This document shows, one piece after another, positions 7,747 to 14,759 of a DNA stretch of 18,408 bases. Positions within the stretch are counted from its first letter, which is position 1. Each line of letters opens with the position of its first letter. A program made the translations under genes and the position numbers. The stretch covers positions 1 through 18,408 of the forward strand of contig CAJTOE010000031.1 of the NCBI GenBank assembly GCA_910577805.1, given 5' to 3'. The notes below the pieces were generated by a model, which ran no database searches, was not told the origin of the DNA, and saw nothing but the letters and a program-made list of their open reading frames with translations. Source of the DNA: an uncultured Oscillospiraceae bacterium (GTDB lineage: Bacteria > Bacillota > Clostridia > Oscillospirales > Oscillospiraceae).

Positions 7747-8622
7747 ATGCGTAAGAGCCTGCCTCTGCTGCTGTTGTTGTTTGTGTTGACGGCCTGCGGT
7801 GCGCCGGAGCCTGAGGAACAATCCATCCCGGACGCGTCCCCGTCTGTACCGGCGCCAGCTGTCTCGACCCCAAGGTCGGAACCGGAGCCAGATCCGGAAC
7901 CGGGGCCGGAACCTGCCCCGGCAGGCTCCAACCCCGTGCTGGAGCCTGAACCGGAACCCGTGCCTGTGCAGGAGTATGATTTTTCTCAGCCGGTGCCGGA
8001 GCGTGAGGCGGTGGAGCTGGAGTATTTTGACGACGCGGCCTTTGTGGGGGACTCCCGGACCGATGGATTTTTGGTGTACAGCGGCATCGGGCGGGGAGCA
8101 AATCTGACCTCCAACGGCCTGTCCATTTTCAAGCTGGCGGACAAAAAGGCCCTGAAAATCGACGGCCAGGAATACACCCTGCTGGAAGCCCTGGAGCTGA
8201 AGGAGTACGGCAAGATTTACTTTTCCCTGGGCGTCAACGAGCTGGGCTACTTTGACGACGACGGCTTTTACCGCAACTACTGTGCGGCCATCGACGCCAT
8301 TCGGGCGGCCCAGCCCCAGGCGGTCATTTACATCCAGGGCTTGATTCCCCTGAACGAGAAGCTGATTATGGAAAGCTCCGGCCGGGACTACCTGACCAAT
8401 GAGCATTTACGGGTGTACAACGACCTGATGCGTCAGGTGGCGGAGGAGAAGCAGGTCGCGTTTTTGGACCTGTACAACCTGTTTGTGGACGAGGACGGCT
8501 CCCTTCCGGAGGATGCCAGCCGGGACGGCGTCCATTTACGCACGGACTACTGCAAACAGTGGCTGGAATATCTGCAAACCCACACAGTAGACTATGAGAC
8601 TATGTACCCGGAGGAGAAATAG
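7747..8622 (+). CDS. SGNH/GDSL-hydrolase-like lipoprotein
   Basis: The 291-residue protein starts with a lipoprotein signal peptide, with lipobox LTAC and lipidated Cys17. A long Pro/Glu-rich linker follows (about residues 19-76, with many PEP and PDP units), then an SGNH-like domain. Block I is FVGDSRTDG (Gly101, Asp102, nucleophile Ser103). The block III equivalent is SLGVNELG, with Asn164. The catalytic dyad is DGVHL (Asp260, His263). The fold is consistent with an esterase or O-acetyl/acyl transfer step on cell-envelope carbohydrate outside the membrane; the substrate is not known. The ORF extends upstream to 7720, but ATG 7747 has AGGAGG at 7732-7737 and starts the signal peptide directly. 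Proteins of this type often sit beside an MBOAT acyltransferase and a DUF4358 lipoprotein. The latter is next door here, but no MBOAT gene is in the window. Confidence 0.85.
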   Translation: MRKSLPLLLLLFVLTACGAPEPEEQSIPDASPSVPAPAVSTPRSEPEPDPEPGPEPAPAGSNPVLEPEPEPVPVQEYDFSQPVPEREAVELEYFDDAAFVGDSRTDGFLVYSGIGRGANLTSNGLSIFKLADKKALKIDGQEYTLLEALELKEYGKIYFSLGVNELGYFDDDGFYRNYCAAIDAIRAAQPQAVIYIQGLIPLNEKLIMESSGRDYLTNEHLRVYNDLMRQVAEEKQVAFLDLYNLFVDEDGSLPEDASRDGVHLRTDYCKQWLEYLQTHTVDYETMYPEEK

Positions 8623-9078
8623 ATGAGAAAATTACTTATTGCAATTACGGCTTTGCTTCTGCTTCTGAGCGGCTGCGGAAAAAAAGAGGAGGCCTATTCG
8701 GTCGAGCTGGTGGGCCAGATGGTCCAGTCGGAGGTCTTTTCGGAGGAGCTGGAGGAGCTGGACGGCGACATTGCCTTTTCCCTCTACGGTCTGGCGGACC
8801 AGGGGCTGGCGCGGGAGGACCTGACTGCCTGTGCGGTACAGCGCTCCGCCGGAGCTACCTGTGAGGAGGGAGCGGTGCTGGTTTTCTCCAGCGACGAGCA
8901 GGCCGGGAAGGCCCTGACCGCCTTGCAGGACTATGTTCAGAGCCAGATTGAGGCCAACGAGGACTACCGGCCCGGAGAAATCCCCAAGCTGGAAAACGCG
9001 CTGGTCAGCCAGCAGGGCAGTACGGTGCTGCTGGTGGTGGCCAACGATTTAGACGCGGCAAACGCGCTGCTGAAATAA
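8623..9078 (+). CDS. DUF4358 lipoprotein
   Basis: The 151-residue protein has a lipoprotein signal peptide (lipobox LSGC, lipidated Cys18). The mature domain of about 130 residues resembles DUF4358: an acidic helical start (VFSEELEELDGDIAFSLYGL), a central strand region with a pair of Cys, and a C-terminal 'LVVANDLDAANALLK'-type end. Its function is unknown. DUF4358 proteins are commonly encoded with SGNH and MBOAT genes, so a role in envelope polysaccharide acylation is a context guess. The start codon immediately follows the previous stop (8620-8622), with GGAGGAG at 8610-8616, so it is tightly co-translated with the SGNH lipoprotein. It is the last gene of the operon. Confidence 0.85.
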   Translation: MRKLLIAITALLLLLSGCGKKEEAYSVELVGQMVQSEVFSEELEELDGDIAFSLYGLADQGLAREDLTACAVQRSAGATCEEGAVLVFSSDEQAGKALTALQDYVQSQIEANEDYRPGEIPKLENALVSQQGSTVLLVVANDLDAANALLK

Positions 9079-9097
9079 GAAATACGGCGCTTTTTTA

Positions 9098-9152
9098 CAA
9101 TGCGAAGCCCTTCACTCTTTATACGGTGGAGGGCTTCGCATTGCTCTTTTTT
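9098..9152 (+). terminator. Very strong intrinsic terminator of the exporter-lipoprotein operon
   Basis: An 18-bp stem (9098-9115 with 9126-9143), broken only by one G-T wobble, has a 10-base loop. It is followed by CTC and six T residues (9147-9152). It is the longest stem-loop in the window. Confidence 0.95.
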
Positions 9153-9198
9153 CGTGCATATACAGTTCGGTAAATTTGAATGAAATTATAGAGATATA

Positions 9199-9216
9199 TT
9201 TGTAGTGATTCACAAA
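9199..9216. promoter_or_regulatory. Weak dyad far upstream of the DUF6282/TRAP promoter
   Basis: TTTGT-N8-ACAAA, with an overlapping GTGA-T-TCAC palindrome (9205-9213), lies about 140 bp before the predicted transcript start. It is a possible second regulator site. The rest of 9153-9270 is AT-rich and shows no gene or RNA structure I can support. Confidence 0.25.
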
Positions 9217-9273
9217 TCCCCTGAAAAAGACAGGGCGCAGTTTCTAAGAGTCCTCCCGAAAAACGCCCCGATT

Positions 9274-9295
9274 CTCAAGCCGGAACTTGTTTGAG
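9274..9295. promoter_or_regulatory. Candidate LysR-type operator of the DUF6282/TRAP operon
   Basis: CTCAA-N12-TTGAG, with a second nested dyad CAAG-N6-CTTG (9276-9289), is centred near 9284, about 62 bp before the predicted transcript start. LysR-family activators usually hold a recognition site around -65. A LysR gene follows the operon at 13243. The classic T-N11-A form is not clear here. Confidence 0.45.
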
Positions 9296-9311
9296 TGCTG
9301 TTATTTCTTGT

Positions 9312-9340
9312 TTTACACTTTTCTTTAGCAATGCTATACT
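9312..9340 (+). promoter_or_regulatory. Promoter of the DUF6282/TRAP operon
   Basis: TTTACA (9312-9317), a 17-bp spacer and TATACT (9335-9340), with TG at 9332-9333 giving an extended -10. The transcript should start near 9347, with an untranslated leader of about 79 bases. This excludes the far-upstream ATG at 9291. Confidence 0.78.
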
Positions 9341-9425
9341 CGGTGAAAAGCAAGCTGTGACCGGTCCTCTGCTGCTTTCAGGCAAACGTCCAAAACCAAA
9401 CAGAATGGGGGAAGGCGGAGTTAAA

Positions 9426-10295
9426 ATGAAAGAGGAAACAGCGGCACAGGTCAGCGAACTGCTGGCCGGTGCTTATGACTTACATGTCCACACCAGTCCC
9501 TCGGTATTCCCGCGCATGGAGGACGGGTTTGAGCTGGTTCAGGAGGCGGACGCCGCCGGGATGGCAGGCGTGATGCTGAAAAGCCACTATGAGCCTACCG
9601 CACTGCGGGCGGAGCTGATTAACCGGCACAGTGGATGTAAGGCACAGGTATACGGCGGGCTGGCACTGAACTGGCCGGTAGGCGGGCTGAATATTTACGC
9701 GGTGGAAAACGCCCTGCGGGCAGGGGCCAGAATCATTTGGATGCCCACCCGCGACGCACAAAACAGCCTGCGTTTCGGCAATATGGAGGGAGATTTCTTT
9801 CGCCGTCCTGGGATTTCGGTTCTGGATGAGCGCGGCGGCCTGAAGCCCTGCGTCTATGAGATTATGGACGCGGTCAAGGCCAGCGGAGCGGCTCTGGCAA
9901 CCGGCCACCTCAGCCCGAAGGAGTCGGTCCTCCTCTGCCGGGAGGGGAGGGCCAGAGGGGTCCGTATGATTTTGACCCACCCGGAGTTCCCCAGAACTTT
10001 TATTGAACCGGCGGTCCAAAAGGAAATGGCGGACCTGGGTGTATTGATTGAAAAAAACTGGTTCAACATTGTACTGGGCCGGGTCACCATCCAGGAGATG
10101 GCGGCCGCTATCCGGGTGGTGGGCAGCCGCCGGACCTACATTGCCACAGACCGGGGCCAGAGGGGACAGCCCAGCCCGGTGTCTGAATTCCGGCGCTTTA
10201 TCCAGGAGCTTCTTCAAGCGGGGCTGAGTCCGGAGGAGATTCGGGATATGGCACAGAGAGTGCCGGAAATAATCTTATCCACCAATTCGATTTAA
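9426..10295 (+). CDS. DUF6282 amidohydrolase-like protein
   Basis: The 289-residue cytosolic protein shows an amidohydrolase-superfamily residue pattern: HxH in YDLHVHTSPS (His20, His22), a Lys near MLKSHYEP (Lys52), His161 in ATGHLSP, His185 in ILTHPEFPR and Asp242 in YIATDRGQ. These would bind one or two metal ions and point to hydrolysis of a C-N, C-O or similar bond. I match the overall sequence to DUF6282, which has no established reaction. The open frame runs back to 9291, but the promoter at 9312-9340 lies inside that extension. ATG 9426 with GGCGGAG (9414-9420) is therefore the likely start. It is the first gene of an operon with a complete TRAP transporter, only 14 bp before dctP. 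The enzyme probably acts on the solute the transporter brings in, or on a derivative of it. Confidence 0.82.
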   Translation: MKEETAAQVSELLAGAYDLHVHTSPSVFPRMEDGFELVQEADAAGMAGVMLKSHYEPTALRAELINRHSGCKAQVYGGLALNWPVGGLNIYAVENALRAGARIIWMPTRDAQNSLRFGNMEGDFFRRPGISVLDERGGLKPCVYEIMDAVKASGAALATGHLSPKESVLLCREGRARGVRMILTHPEFPRTFIEPAVQKEMADLGVLIEKNWFNIVLGRVTIQEMAAAIRVVGSRRTYIATDRGQRGQPSPVSEFRRFIQELLQAGLSPEEIRDMAQRVPEIILSTNSI

Positions 10296-10309
10296 GGGAG
10301 GAAACACAA

Positions 10310-11353
10310 ATGAAACTAAGAAACATGTTTGCAGGTATCCTGGCGGGAGCAATGGTTCTGAGTCTGACCGCCTGCGGCAGCGATCCCAAGCCCGGCAATA
10401 CCTCCGGCAGCGGCGGCGAAGAACAAAGCCTGACCCTGAGCATCGGCTACACCACCGCCTCCAATGACGACGACCCCTACCACCTGACGGCTCTGCGCTT
10501 CAAGGAGCTGGTGGAGGAAAAAACCAACGGCCGCATTACAGTGATTGAATACCCCAGCAGCCAGCTTGGCTCCGAGCCTGAGATGTGGGAGGGAATGCAG
10601 ACCGGCACCTGTGATATGGCGGTAATGACAAACGCCTATGTGTCCTCCTACGTGCCCGCCAACGGCACTTTGGACCTGCCCTTTATCTTCTCCGACCTGG
10701 AGCAGGCCCGCAGTGTACTGGACGGAGAATTTGGCCGCTCTCTGATTGGCAATATGGACGGCACCGGCGTGACCTGTCTGGCGTTCTCCGAGGGCGGATT
10801 CCGGCAGCTTTGTACCCGCAATGCCGCCATACGCACCCCCGGCGACCTGGCCGGCTTGAAAATCCGCTGCATGGAGACCAAGACCTATCTGTCCGCCTAT
10901 GCCTCTCTGGGTGTGAACGCCACCCCCATGGCCTGGGGAGAATTGCTCACTGCATTGCAGCAGGGCACCGTGGACGGCTGTGACGCTCCCCTGAGCGTGC
11001 TGTACACCAACGGTTTCCCCGATATCTGCCAGTATATCGACAATGTGAACCTGTTTTACTCCCCGCTGCCTGTGTGCATCTCCACCAGTCTGTTCGAGTC
11101 CCTGTCCGACAAGGACCAGCAGATTTTGCTGGACGCGGCAGTCCAGGCCGCGCAGGCCGTCCGGGACAACAACGACGCAACGGCCGAGCGTATGGAGGCC
11201 GACCTGACCGAGCAGGGGATGACCATCGTTGCCGAGGAAGAGGTGGACAGCGCGGCGTTCCGTACCGCGGTACAGTCCTGCTATGCGGAGATGGAGTCCT
11301 ATGTGGGCAGCGACTGGCTGGCCAAAATCAAGAGCGAGGTTGGCCTGTCCTGA
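10310..11353 (+). CDS. dctP: TRAP transporter solute-binding lipoprotein (DctP family)
   Basis: The 347-residue protein has a lipoprotein signal (lipobox LTAC, Cys22), a short Gly/Ser linker and a DctP fold. Family features are SSQLGSEPEMWEGMQTGTCDM near 83-103, LPFIFSDLEQA (about 123-133), EGGFRQLCTR (161-170), and GLKIRCMET with Arg186. Arg186 is the conserved residue that usually binds the carboxylate of the ligand. GTVDGCDAPLSVLYTNGF continues the pattern near 199-216. It captures an organic acid outside the membrane and delivers it to DctQM. The membrane anchor fits a Gram-positive cell. The specific ligand is not readable. A strong AAGGGAGG (10294-10301) overlaps the stop of the DUF6282 gene, so the two are co-transcribed. 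Confidence 0.94.
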   Translation: MKLRNMFAGILAGAMVLSLTACGSDPKPGNTSGSGGEEQSLTLSIGYTTASNDDDPYHLTALRFKELVEEKTNGRITVIEYPSSQLGSEPEMWEGMQTGTCDMAVMTNAYVSSYVPANGTLDLPFIFSDLEQARSVLDGEFGRSLIGNMDGTGVTCLAFSEGGFRQLCTRNAAIRTPGDLAGLKIRCMETKTYLSAYASLGVNATPMAWGELLTALQQGTVDGCDAPLSVLYTNGFPDICQYIDNVNLFYSPLPVCISTSLFESLSDKDQQILLDAAVQAAQAVRDNNDATAERMEADLTEQGMTIVAEEEVDSAAFRTAVQSCYAEMESYVGSDWLAKIKSEVGLS

Positions 11354-11381
11354 CGCGTCTGTCAAGAGAAAGGAAGCGTTT

Positions 11382-11870
11382 ATGAAAAGTTTGCAGCGCG
11401 TATCAGACACGGTAAACCGGACGGTCAGCTATGTGGGCATCGCGGTTTTCCTGGTTCTGATTCTAGCCTGTGTCATGCAGGTGTTCTTCCGATTTGTTCT
11501 GAATCACTCCCTGTCCTGGACGGAGGAGCTGGCCCGGTACTGCTTTATCTGGATGCACATGCTGGGGGCCTCCCTCCTGATTGAGGGGAGCGGCCACGCC
11601 ACGGTGACGGCGGTGCTGGACCTGTTCCACGGCGCGGTCCGCAAGGCGGTGGACGTTCTCATTGAGCTGGTCATCCTGTTTGACGGCGCAGTTATGCTGT
11701 ATGCGGGCCTCCAGCTTGCCTACAGCTCCCGCGGGAATCTCAGCACGGCTCTGTCAATTCCCATGTGGTGCATCAACTCCTCCGTTGCGGCAGGCGGTCT
11801 GCTGCTTATGTTCCAGGCCCTTGTCAAAATTGCGGTACTCCTGCTGAAAAAGGAGGATGAGACAGAATGA
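11382..11870 (+). CDS. dctQ: TRAP transporter small permease subunit (DctQ family)
   Basis: The 162-residue protein has four membrane helices. The DctQ hallmark QVFFRFVLNHSLSWTEELAR lies around 30-49, followed by YCFIWMHMLGA. The open frame reaches back to 11229 inside dctP, but ATG 11382, 28 bp after the dctP stop and preceded by AGGAAG (11371-11376), fits the family length. The stop overlaps the dctM start as ATGA. With DctM it forms the sodium-driven membrane part of the transporter. Confidence 0.93.
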   Translation: MKSLQRVSDTVNRTVSYVGIAVFLVLILACVMQVFFRFVLNHSLSWTEELARYCFIWMHMLGASLLIEGSGHATVTAVLDLFHGAVRKAVDVLIELVILFDGAVMLYAGLQLAYSSRGNLSTALSIPMWCINSSVAAGGLLLMFQALVKIAVLLLKKEDETE

Positions 11871-13156
11871 CCCTTGTATTCATTGCGCTGTTCGGCCTGA
11901 TGCTGTTGGGCGTTCCGGTGGCGTTTGCCATCCTGTCCGCCGGTATGACCTACCTGGCTGCAACGGGAGCCAGCATTCTGGTGGTGCCACAGCGCCTGAT
12001 TTTCGGCCTGAACTCCTTCACGCTCCTGGCGGTCCCGCTGTTTATCCTGGTGGGCAATTTGATGGATTTCGGCGGTATCTCCAAGCGGCTGACCGACTGG
12101 GCCAAAAGCATTCTGGGGTGGCTGCCCGGCGGACTGGGTATTGTCACGGTGTTCAGCTGCGCTATCTTCGCCGCCCTCACCGGCTCCGGGCCGGCTACGG
12201 TAGCCGCTATTGGCTCCATCATGCTCCCCTCCATGCTGAAAGCGGGCTATTCCAGAGAGACCAGCGCGGGCCTGGTGGCCGCAGCCGGTGCGTTGGGACC
12301 CATCATTCCTCCCAGCATTCCTATGATTATCTACGGCGTGACAATGAACCTGTCTATTCCCGCCATGTTTGTGGCCGGAGTGGCCCCCGGTCTGGTGATT
12401 GCTCTGGCGCTGGCGTTGGTCAACGTGGTTTTCGCGTACCGCACGCCCCAGGTGATCGAGTATGCCAAAAGCATGAAGTTTGACTTCTTCCTCTCCCTGA
12501 AGCTGCTCTGGAAGGCGCTGGGCGCTCTGGGCCTGCCGGTCCTGATTCTGGGCGGTATCTACGGCGGCGTATTTACCCCCACGGAGTCGGCGGCGATTGG
12601 AATCGTGTACGCGTTGATTCTGGGCTTCGCCCTGGGGGAGCTGAAGCTCAAGGACCTGCCCCGTATCCTGATTTCGTCCCTCAAGACCTCCACGATGGTC
12701 AACTTCATCATTGCCGCCGCCTCCCTCTTTTCCTGGGTGGTGTCCAAGTCCCAGATTGGCACTGTGATTTCCGAGGCGTTCATCAGTCTGGTGGGCGGCA
12801 GTCAGCCTCTCTATTTGCTGGTTTTGGTGCTGGTGCTGCTGGTCGTGGGGTGCCTGATGGACAACGTGGCGGCTACGCTGATTCTGGCCCCGATTTTGAT
12901 TCCCGTCGGCGTTCAGCTTGGCTGTAACGAGCTTCATATCGGGATGCTGTTCTGCATCTGTCTGGTGGTAGGGTTTGTTACACCGCCCTTTGGGTACAAT
13001 CTGTTTACCGCGGTTTCCGTCTCAGGTCTGAATTTCAAACAGATTGTAAAAGGGTCGCTGCCCTTCCTGATTACCGAAATTCTGCTGCTGTTTATATTTG
13101 CCTATGTCCCTGGTATCATTACCTGGCTCCCCAGGCTGATGGGCTACAGCTATTAA
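11867..13156 (+). CDS. dctM: TRAP transporter large permease subunit (DctM family)
   Basis: The 429-residue protein has about a dozen hydrophobic segments. Typical DctM features are VPLFILVGNLMDFGGISKRL (about 55-74), FAALTGSGPATVAAIGSIMLP (about 101-121), LGPIIPPSIPMIIYG (about 143-157), YGGVFTPTESAAIG and the C-terminal VVGFVTPPFGYNLFT. It carries the solute-sodium symport pathway. Translation starts in an ATGA overlap with dctQ, with AGGAGG at 11851-11856. Length and motifs look complete. A terminator follows 30 bp after the stop. Confidence 0.95.
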   Translation: MTLVFIALFGLMLLGVPVAFAILSAGMTYLAATGASILVVPQRLIFGLNSFTLLAVPLFILVGNLMDFGGISKRLTDWAKSILGWLPGGLGIVTVFSCAIFAALTGSGPATVAAIGSIMLPSMLKAGYSRETSAGLVAAAGALGPIIPPSIPMIIYGVTMNLSIPAMFVAGVAPGLVIALALALVNVVFAYRTPQVIEYAKSMKFDFFLSLKLLWKALGALGLPVLILGGIYGGVFTPTESAAIGIVYALILGFALGELKLKDLPRILISSLKTSTMVNFIIAAASLFSWVVSKSQIGTVISEAFISLVGGSQPLYLLVLVLVLLVVGCLMDNVAATLILAPILIPVGVQLGCNELHIGMLFCICLVVGFVTPPFGYNLFTAVSVSGLNFKQIVKGSLPFLITEILLLFIFAYVPGIITWLPRLMGYSY

Positions 13157-13185
13157 ACCGTATCCAGTCACACAACACAGAGAAA

Positions 13186-13220
13186 GCGGTCCATTCTGTT
13201 TCGGGATGGACCGCCGTTTT
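13186..13220 (+). terminator. Intrinsic terminator after dctM, possibly leaky
   Basis: An 11-bp stem (13186-13196 with 13204-13214, one G-T wobble) has a 7-base loop, then CG and only four T residues. The short T-run and the lack of a visible promoter for the LysR gene 23 bp later suggest partial read-through. Confidence 0.75.
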
Positions 13221-13242
13221 CCGTTTCAAGAAAGGGGTTTTT

Positions 13243-14202
13243 ATGCGAATTGGCTATGAAGTATTTTTGATGGTGGCCCGTGAATTGAGCATCTCCCGCG
13301 CAGCGGAACAGCTGAATGTCACCCAACAGTGCGCCAGCGACCATATCCGCCGTTTGGAGCGGGAGTTTCAGGTCACACTGTTTGAACGCAAGCCCAAGTT
13401 TCAACTGACAGAGGCGGGAAAAATCATGCTCCAGAGCCTACAGAACATCCTGATTCTGGAGACCAACATGAAGCGGAACCTGAGCAGCGTGGCAGAGGGG
13501 ACCTGCGGCAGCTTTACCGTTGGAATCAGCACTTCCCGCGCTCCAATCATTCTGCCCAGGGTACTGCCCCAGTTCTATCAGGAGTTTCCCGGAGTCAATA
13601 TCTCGTTTATCGAGGAGGACACCCAGCTTTTGGAGGAGCGCCTCCGGGCTGGAGACATCGACCTGTTTATCGGCATCAACACGACGCCCCATGCGGACTA
13701 TGAGATCGAGACATTGGCGTCGGAGGGAATCATGCTGGTGATATCCGAGGACCTGCTGGCACAGAATTTCAGCCGGAATGAGATTCAGAGCATGTACAAT
13801 GGCGTCAATCTGAACCATTTCTCCCATGTTCCGTTTACATTGAGCTTCCGTACCGGAAAGGTAAACCACGCCATTGAGGAGTACTTGAATAACAACAATA
13901 TTCAGCTGAAGGTCATTTATAATATCAGTGACAGCAAAACCCAGATTCAGCTGTGTGCCACTGGAATCTGCGCGGCTCTCTGTCCCAAAATGCTGCTGGA
14001 TACACCGTATATGCGGCAAAATTCCCTCCAGAGGCATGGGAGGCTCCACGCATTTCCCATCAACCACTTTGATCAGAATATACACATTGACCTGGTGAGC
14101 CACAAAAATGTCTCTCACCCTCTGTTCATTCGTCTGTTTATCCGCCTGCTCCGGGAGGAAATACCGGCAATCGCCCGAACGAATCTGCTTCAGGAGTTGT
14201 GA
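13243..14202 (+). CDS. LysR-family transcriptional regulator
   Basis: The 319-residue protein has an N-terminal winged helix-turn-helix (about 1-60), with SISRAAEQLNVTQQCASDHI and the wing FERKPKFQLTEAG. A periplasmic-binding-protein-like effector domain covers about 90-300. Translation starts at ATG 13243 after GAAAGGGG (13230-13237). It lies directly after the TRAP operon in the same direction and probably controls it in response to the transported compound or a breakdown product. A dyad near -62 of the operon promoter is a candidate site. The C-terminal end, about 20 residues past the last conserved strand, overlaps the 3' end of the convergent metallopeptidase gene by 13 bp. The cognate ligand is unknown. 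Confidence 0.93.
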   Translation: MRIGYEVFLMVARELSISRAAEQLNVTQQCASDHIRRLEREFQVTLFERKPKFQLTEAGKIMLQSLQNILILETNMKRNLSSVAEGTCGSFTVGISTSRAPIILPRVLPQFYQEFPGVNISFIEEDTQLLEERLRAGDIDLFIGINTTPHADYEIETLASEGIMLVISEDLLAQNFSRNEIQSMYNGVNLNHFSHVPFTLSFRTGKVNHAIEEYLNNNNIQLKVIYNISDSKTQIQLCATGICAALCPKMLLDTPYMRQNSLQRHGRLHAFPINHFDQNIHIDLVSHKNVSHPLFIRLFIRLLREEIPAIARTNLLQEL

Positions 14203-14585
14203 TGTTCTTCCGCGTCCCCGTACTCCTCCAAGGCCCACTCCAGGAACTCCGCGTCCTTGTCGTCCAGGGCGTGGAGTCCGGCGGTATCTTCCATATGGTG
14301 GGTGAACTCGTGGGCGATGGTGGCAAAGATTTCCTCCTGCCACTCCTCCTCGTCGTAGTCGTGGTAGAGCTTTACAAAGCTGCCGTAATACAGCACGATA
14401 TACCGTCCCAGCATATTGTGCCGGTACTCCCCCAACACGTACATCTGCCCATCCGGGAAATTTTCATCGGGCACGGCCTCCCGGTCCAGCTGGATACCGC
14501 CGTCCAAATCCTCAAAAAAAGCGTCGGGGAACTCTGCCGCGATCTCCTCCAGCCAGTTGCCCATCTGGTCATAGGTGGGAGTCAT
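14190..14585 (-). CDS. Small zincin-like metallopeptidase (HExxH)
   Basis: The 131-residue, very acidic protein carries TIAHEFTHHMED, a zinc-binding HExxH (His92, Glu93, His96) with an extra His97. No signal peptide or membrane helix is seen, so it is probably cytosolic. It resembles the small 'metallopeptidase family' (zincin_1-like) proteins common in Firmicutes; their substrate is unknown. The third zinc ligand is not clear from sequence. The start is well supported: AAGGAGGTGG at 14592-14601 (minus strand) and a promoter at 14618-14646. It is a single-gene unit, divergent from the HlyIII gene and convergent with the LysR gene, whose last 13 bp it overlaps. Confidence 0.8.
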   Translation of the reverse strand: MTPTYDQMGNWLEEIAAEFPDAFFEDLDGGIQLDREAVPDENFPDGQMYVLGEYRHNMLGRYIVLYYGSFVKLYHDYDEEEWQEEIFATIAHEFTHHMEDTAGLHALDDKDAEFLEWALEEYGDAEEHHNS

Positions 14586-14617
14586 AGGCCGCCACCTCCT
14601 TCTCTCTTATTTCCTGC

Positions 14618-14646
14618 ATCATATCACATTTTGGAGCATCCGGCAA
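14618..14646 (-). promoter_or_regulatory. Promoter of the metallopeptidase gene
   Basis: Read on the minus strand: TTGCCG (14641-14646), a 17-bp spacer and TATGAT (14618-14623), with an extended -10 TG just before the hexamer. It is divergent from the HlyIII promoter 52 bp away. Confidence 0.75.
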
Positions 14647-14698
14647 GAATGGCCTGCGCCTAATCTAATTTTTAATATCATATTAACTAATTTTCGCC

Positions 14699-14727
14699 TT
14701 GATATTTCGCGGTAAACATGATATACT
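14699..14727 (+). promoter_or_regulatory. Promoter of the HlyIII-family gene
   Basis: TTGATA (14699-14704), a 17-bp spacer and TATACT (14722-14727), with TG at 14719-14720. This near-consensus promoter overlaps the ATG at 14718, so translation must begin further downstream. Confidence 0.82.
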
Positions 14728-14759
14728 ATAGTCAACAACATGTGAAAGGAGTGTGTCCT

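Noticed and set aside
9291..9425. N-terminal extension of the DUF6282 protein
   Set aside because: The promoter at 9312-9340 lies inside it, and a ribosome binding site precedes ATG 9426.
10316..11410. Long minus-strand frame opposite dctP
   Set aside because: Shadow of dctP codon bias; no start signals and no recognisable motif.
11720..12937. 405-codon minus-strand frame opposite dctM
   Set aside because: It is extremely rich in Gln, His, Asn and Arg, a mirror of hydrophobic codons in dctM.
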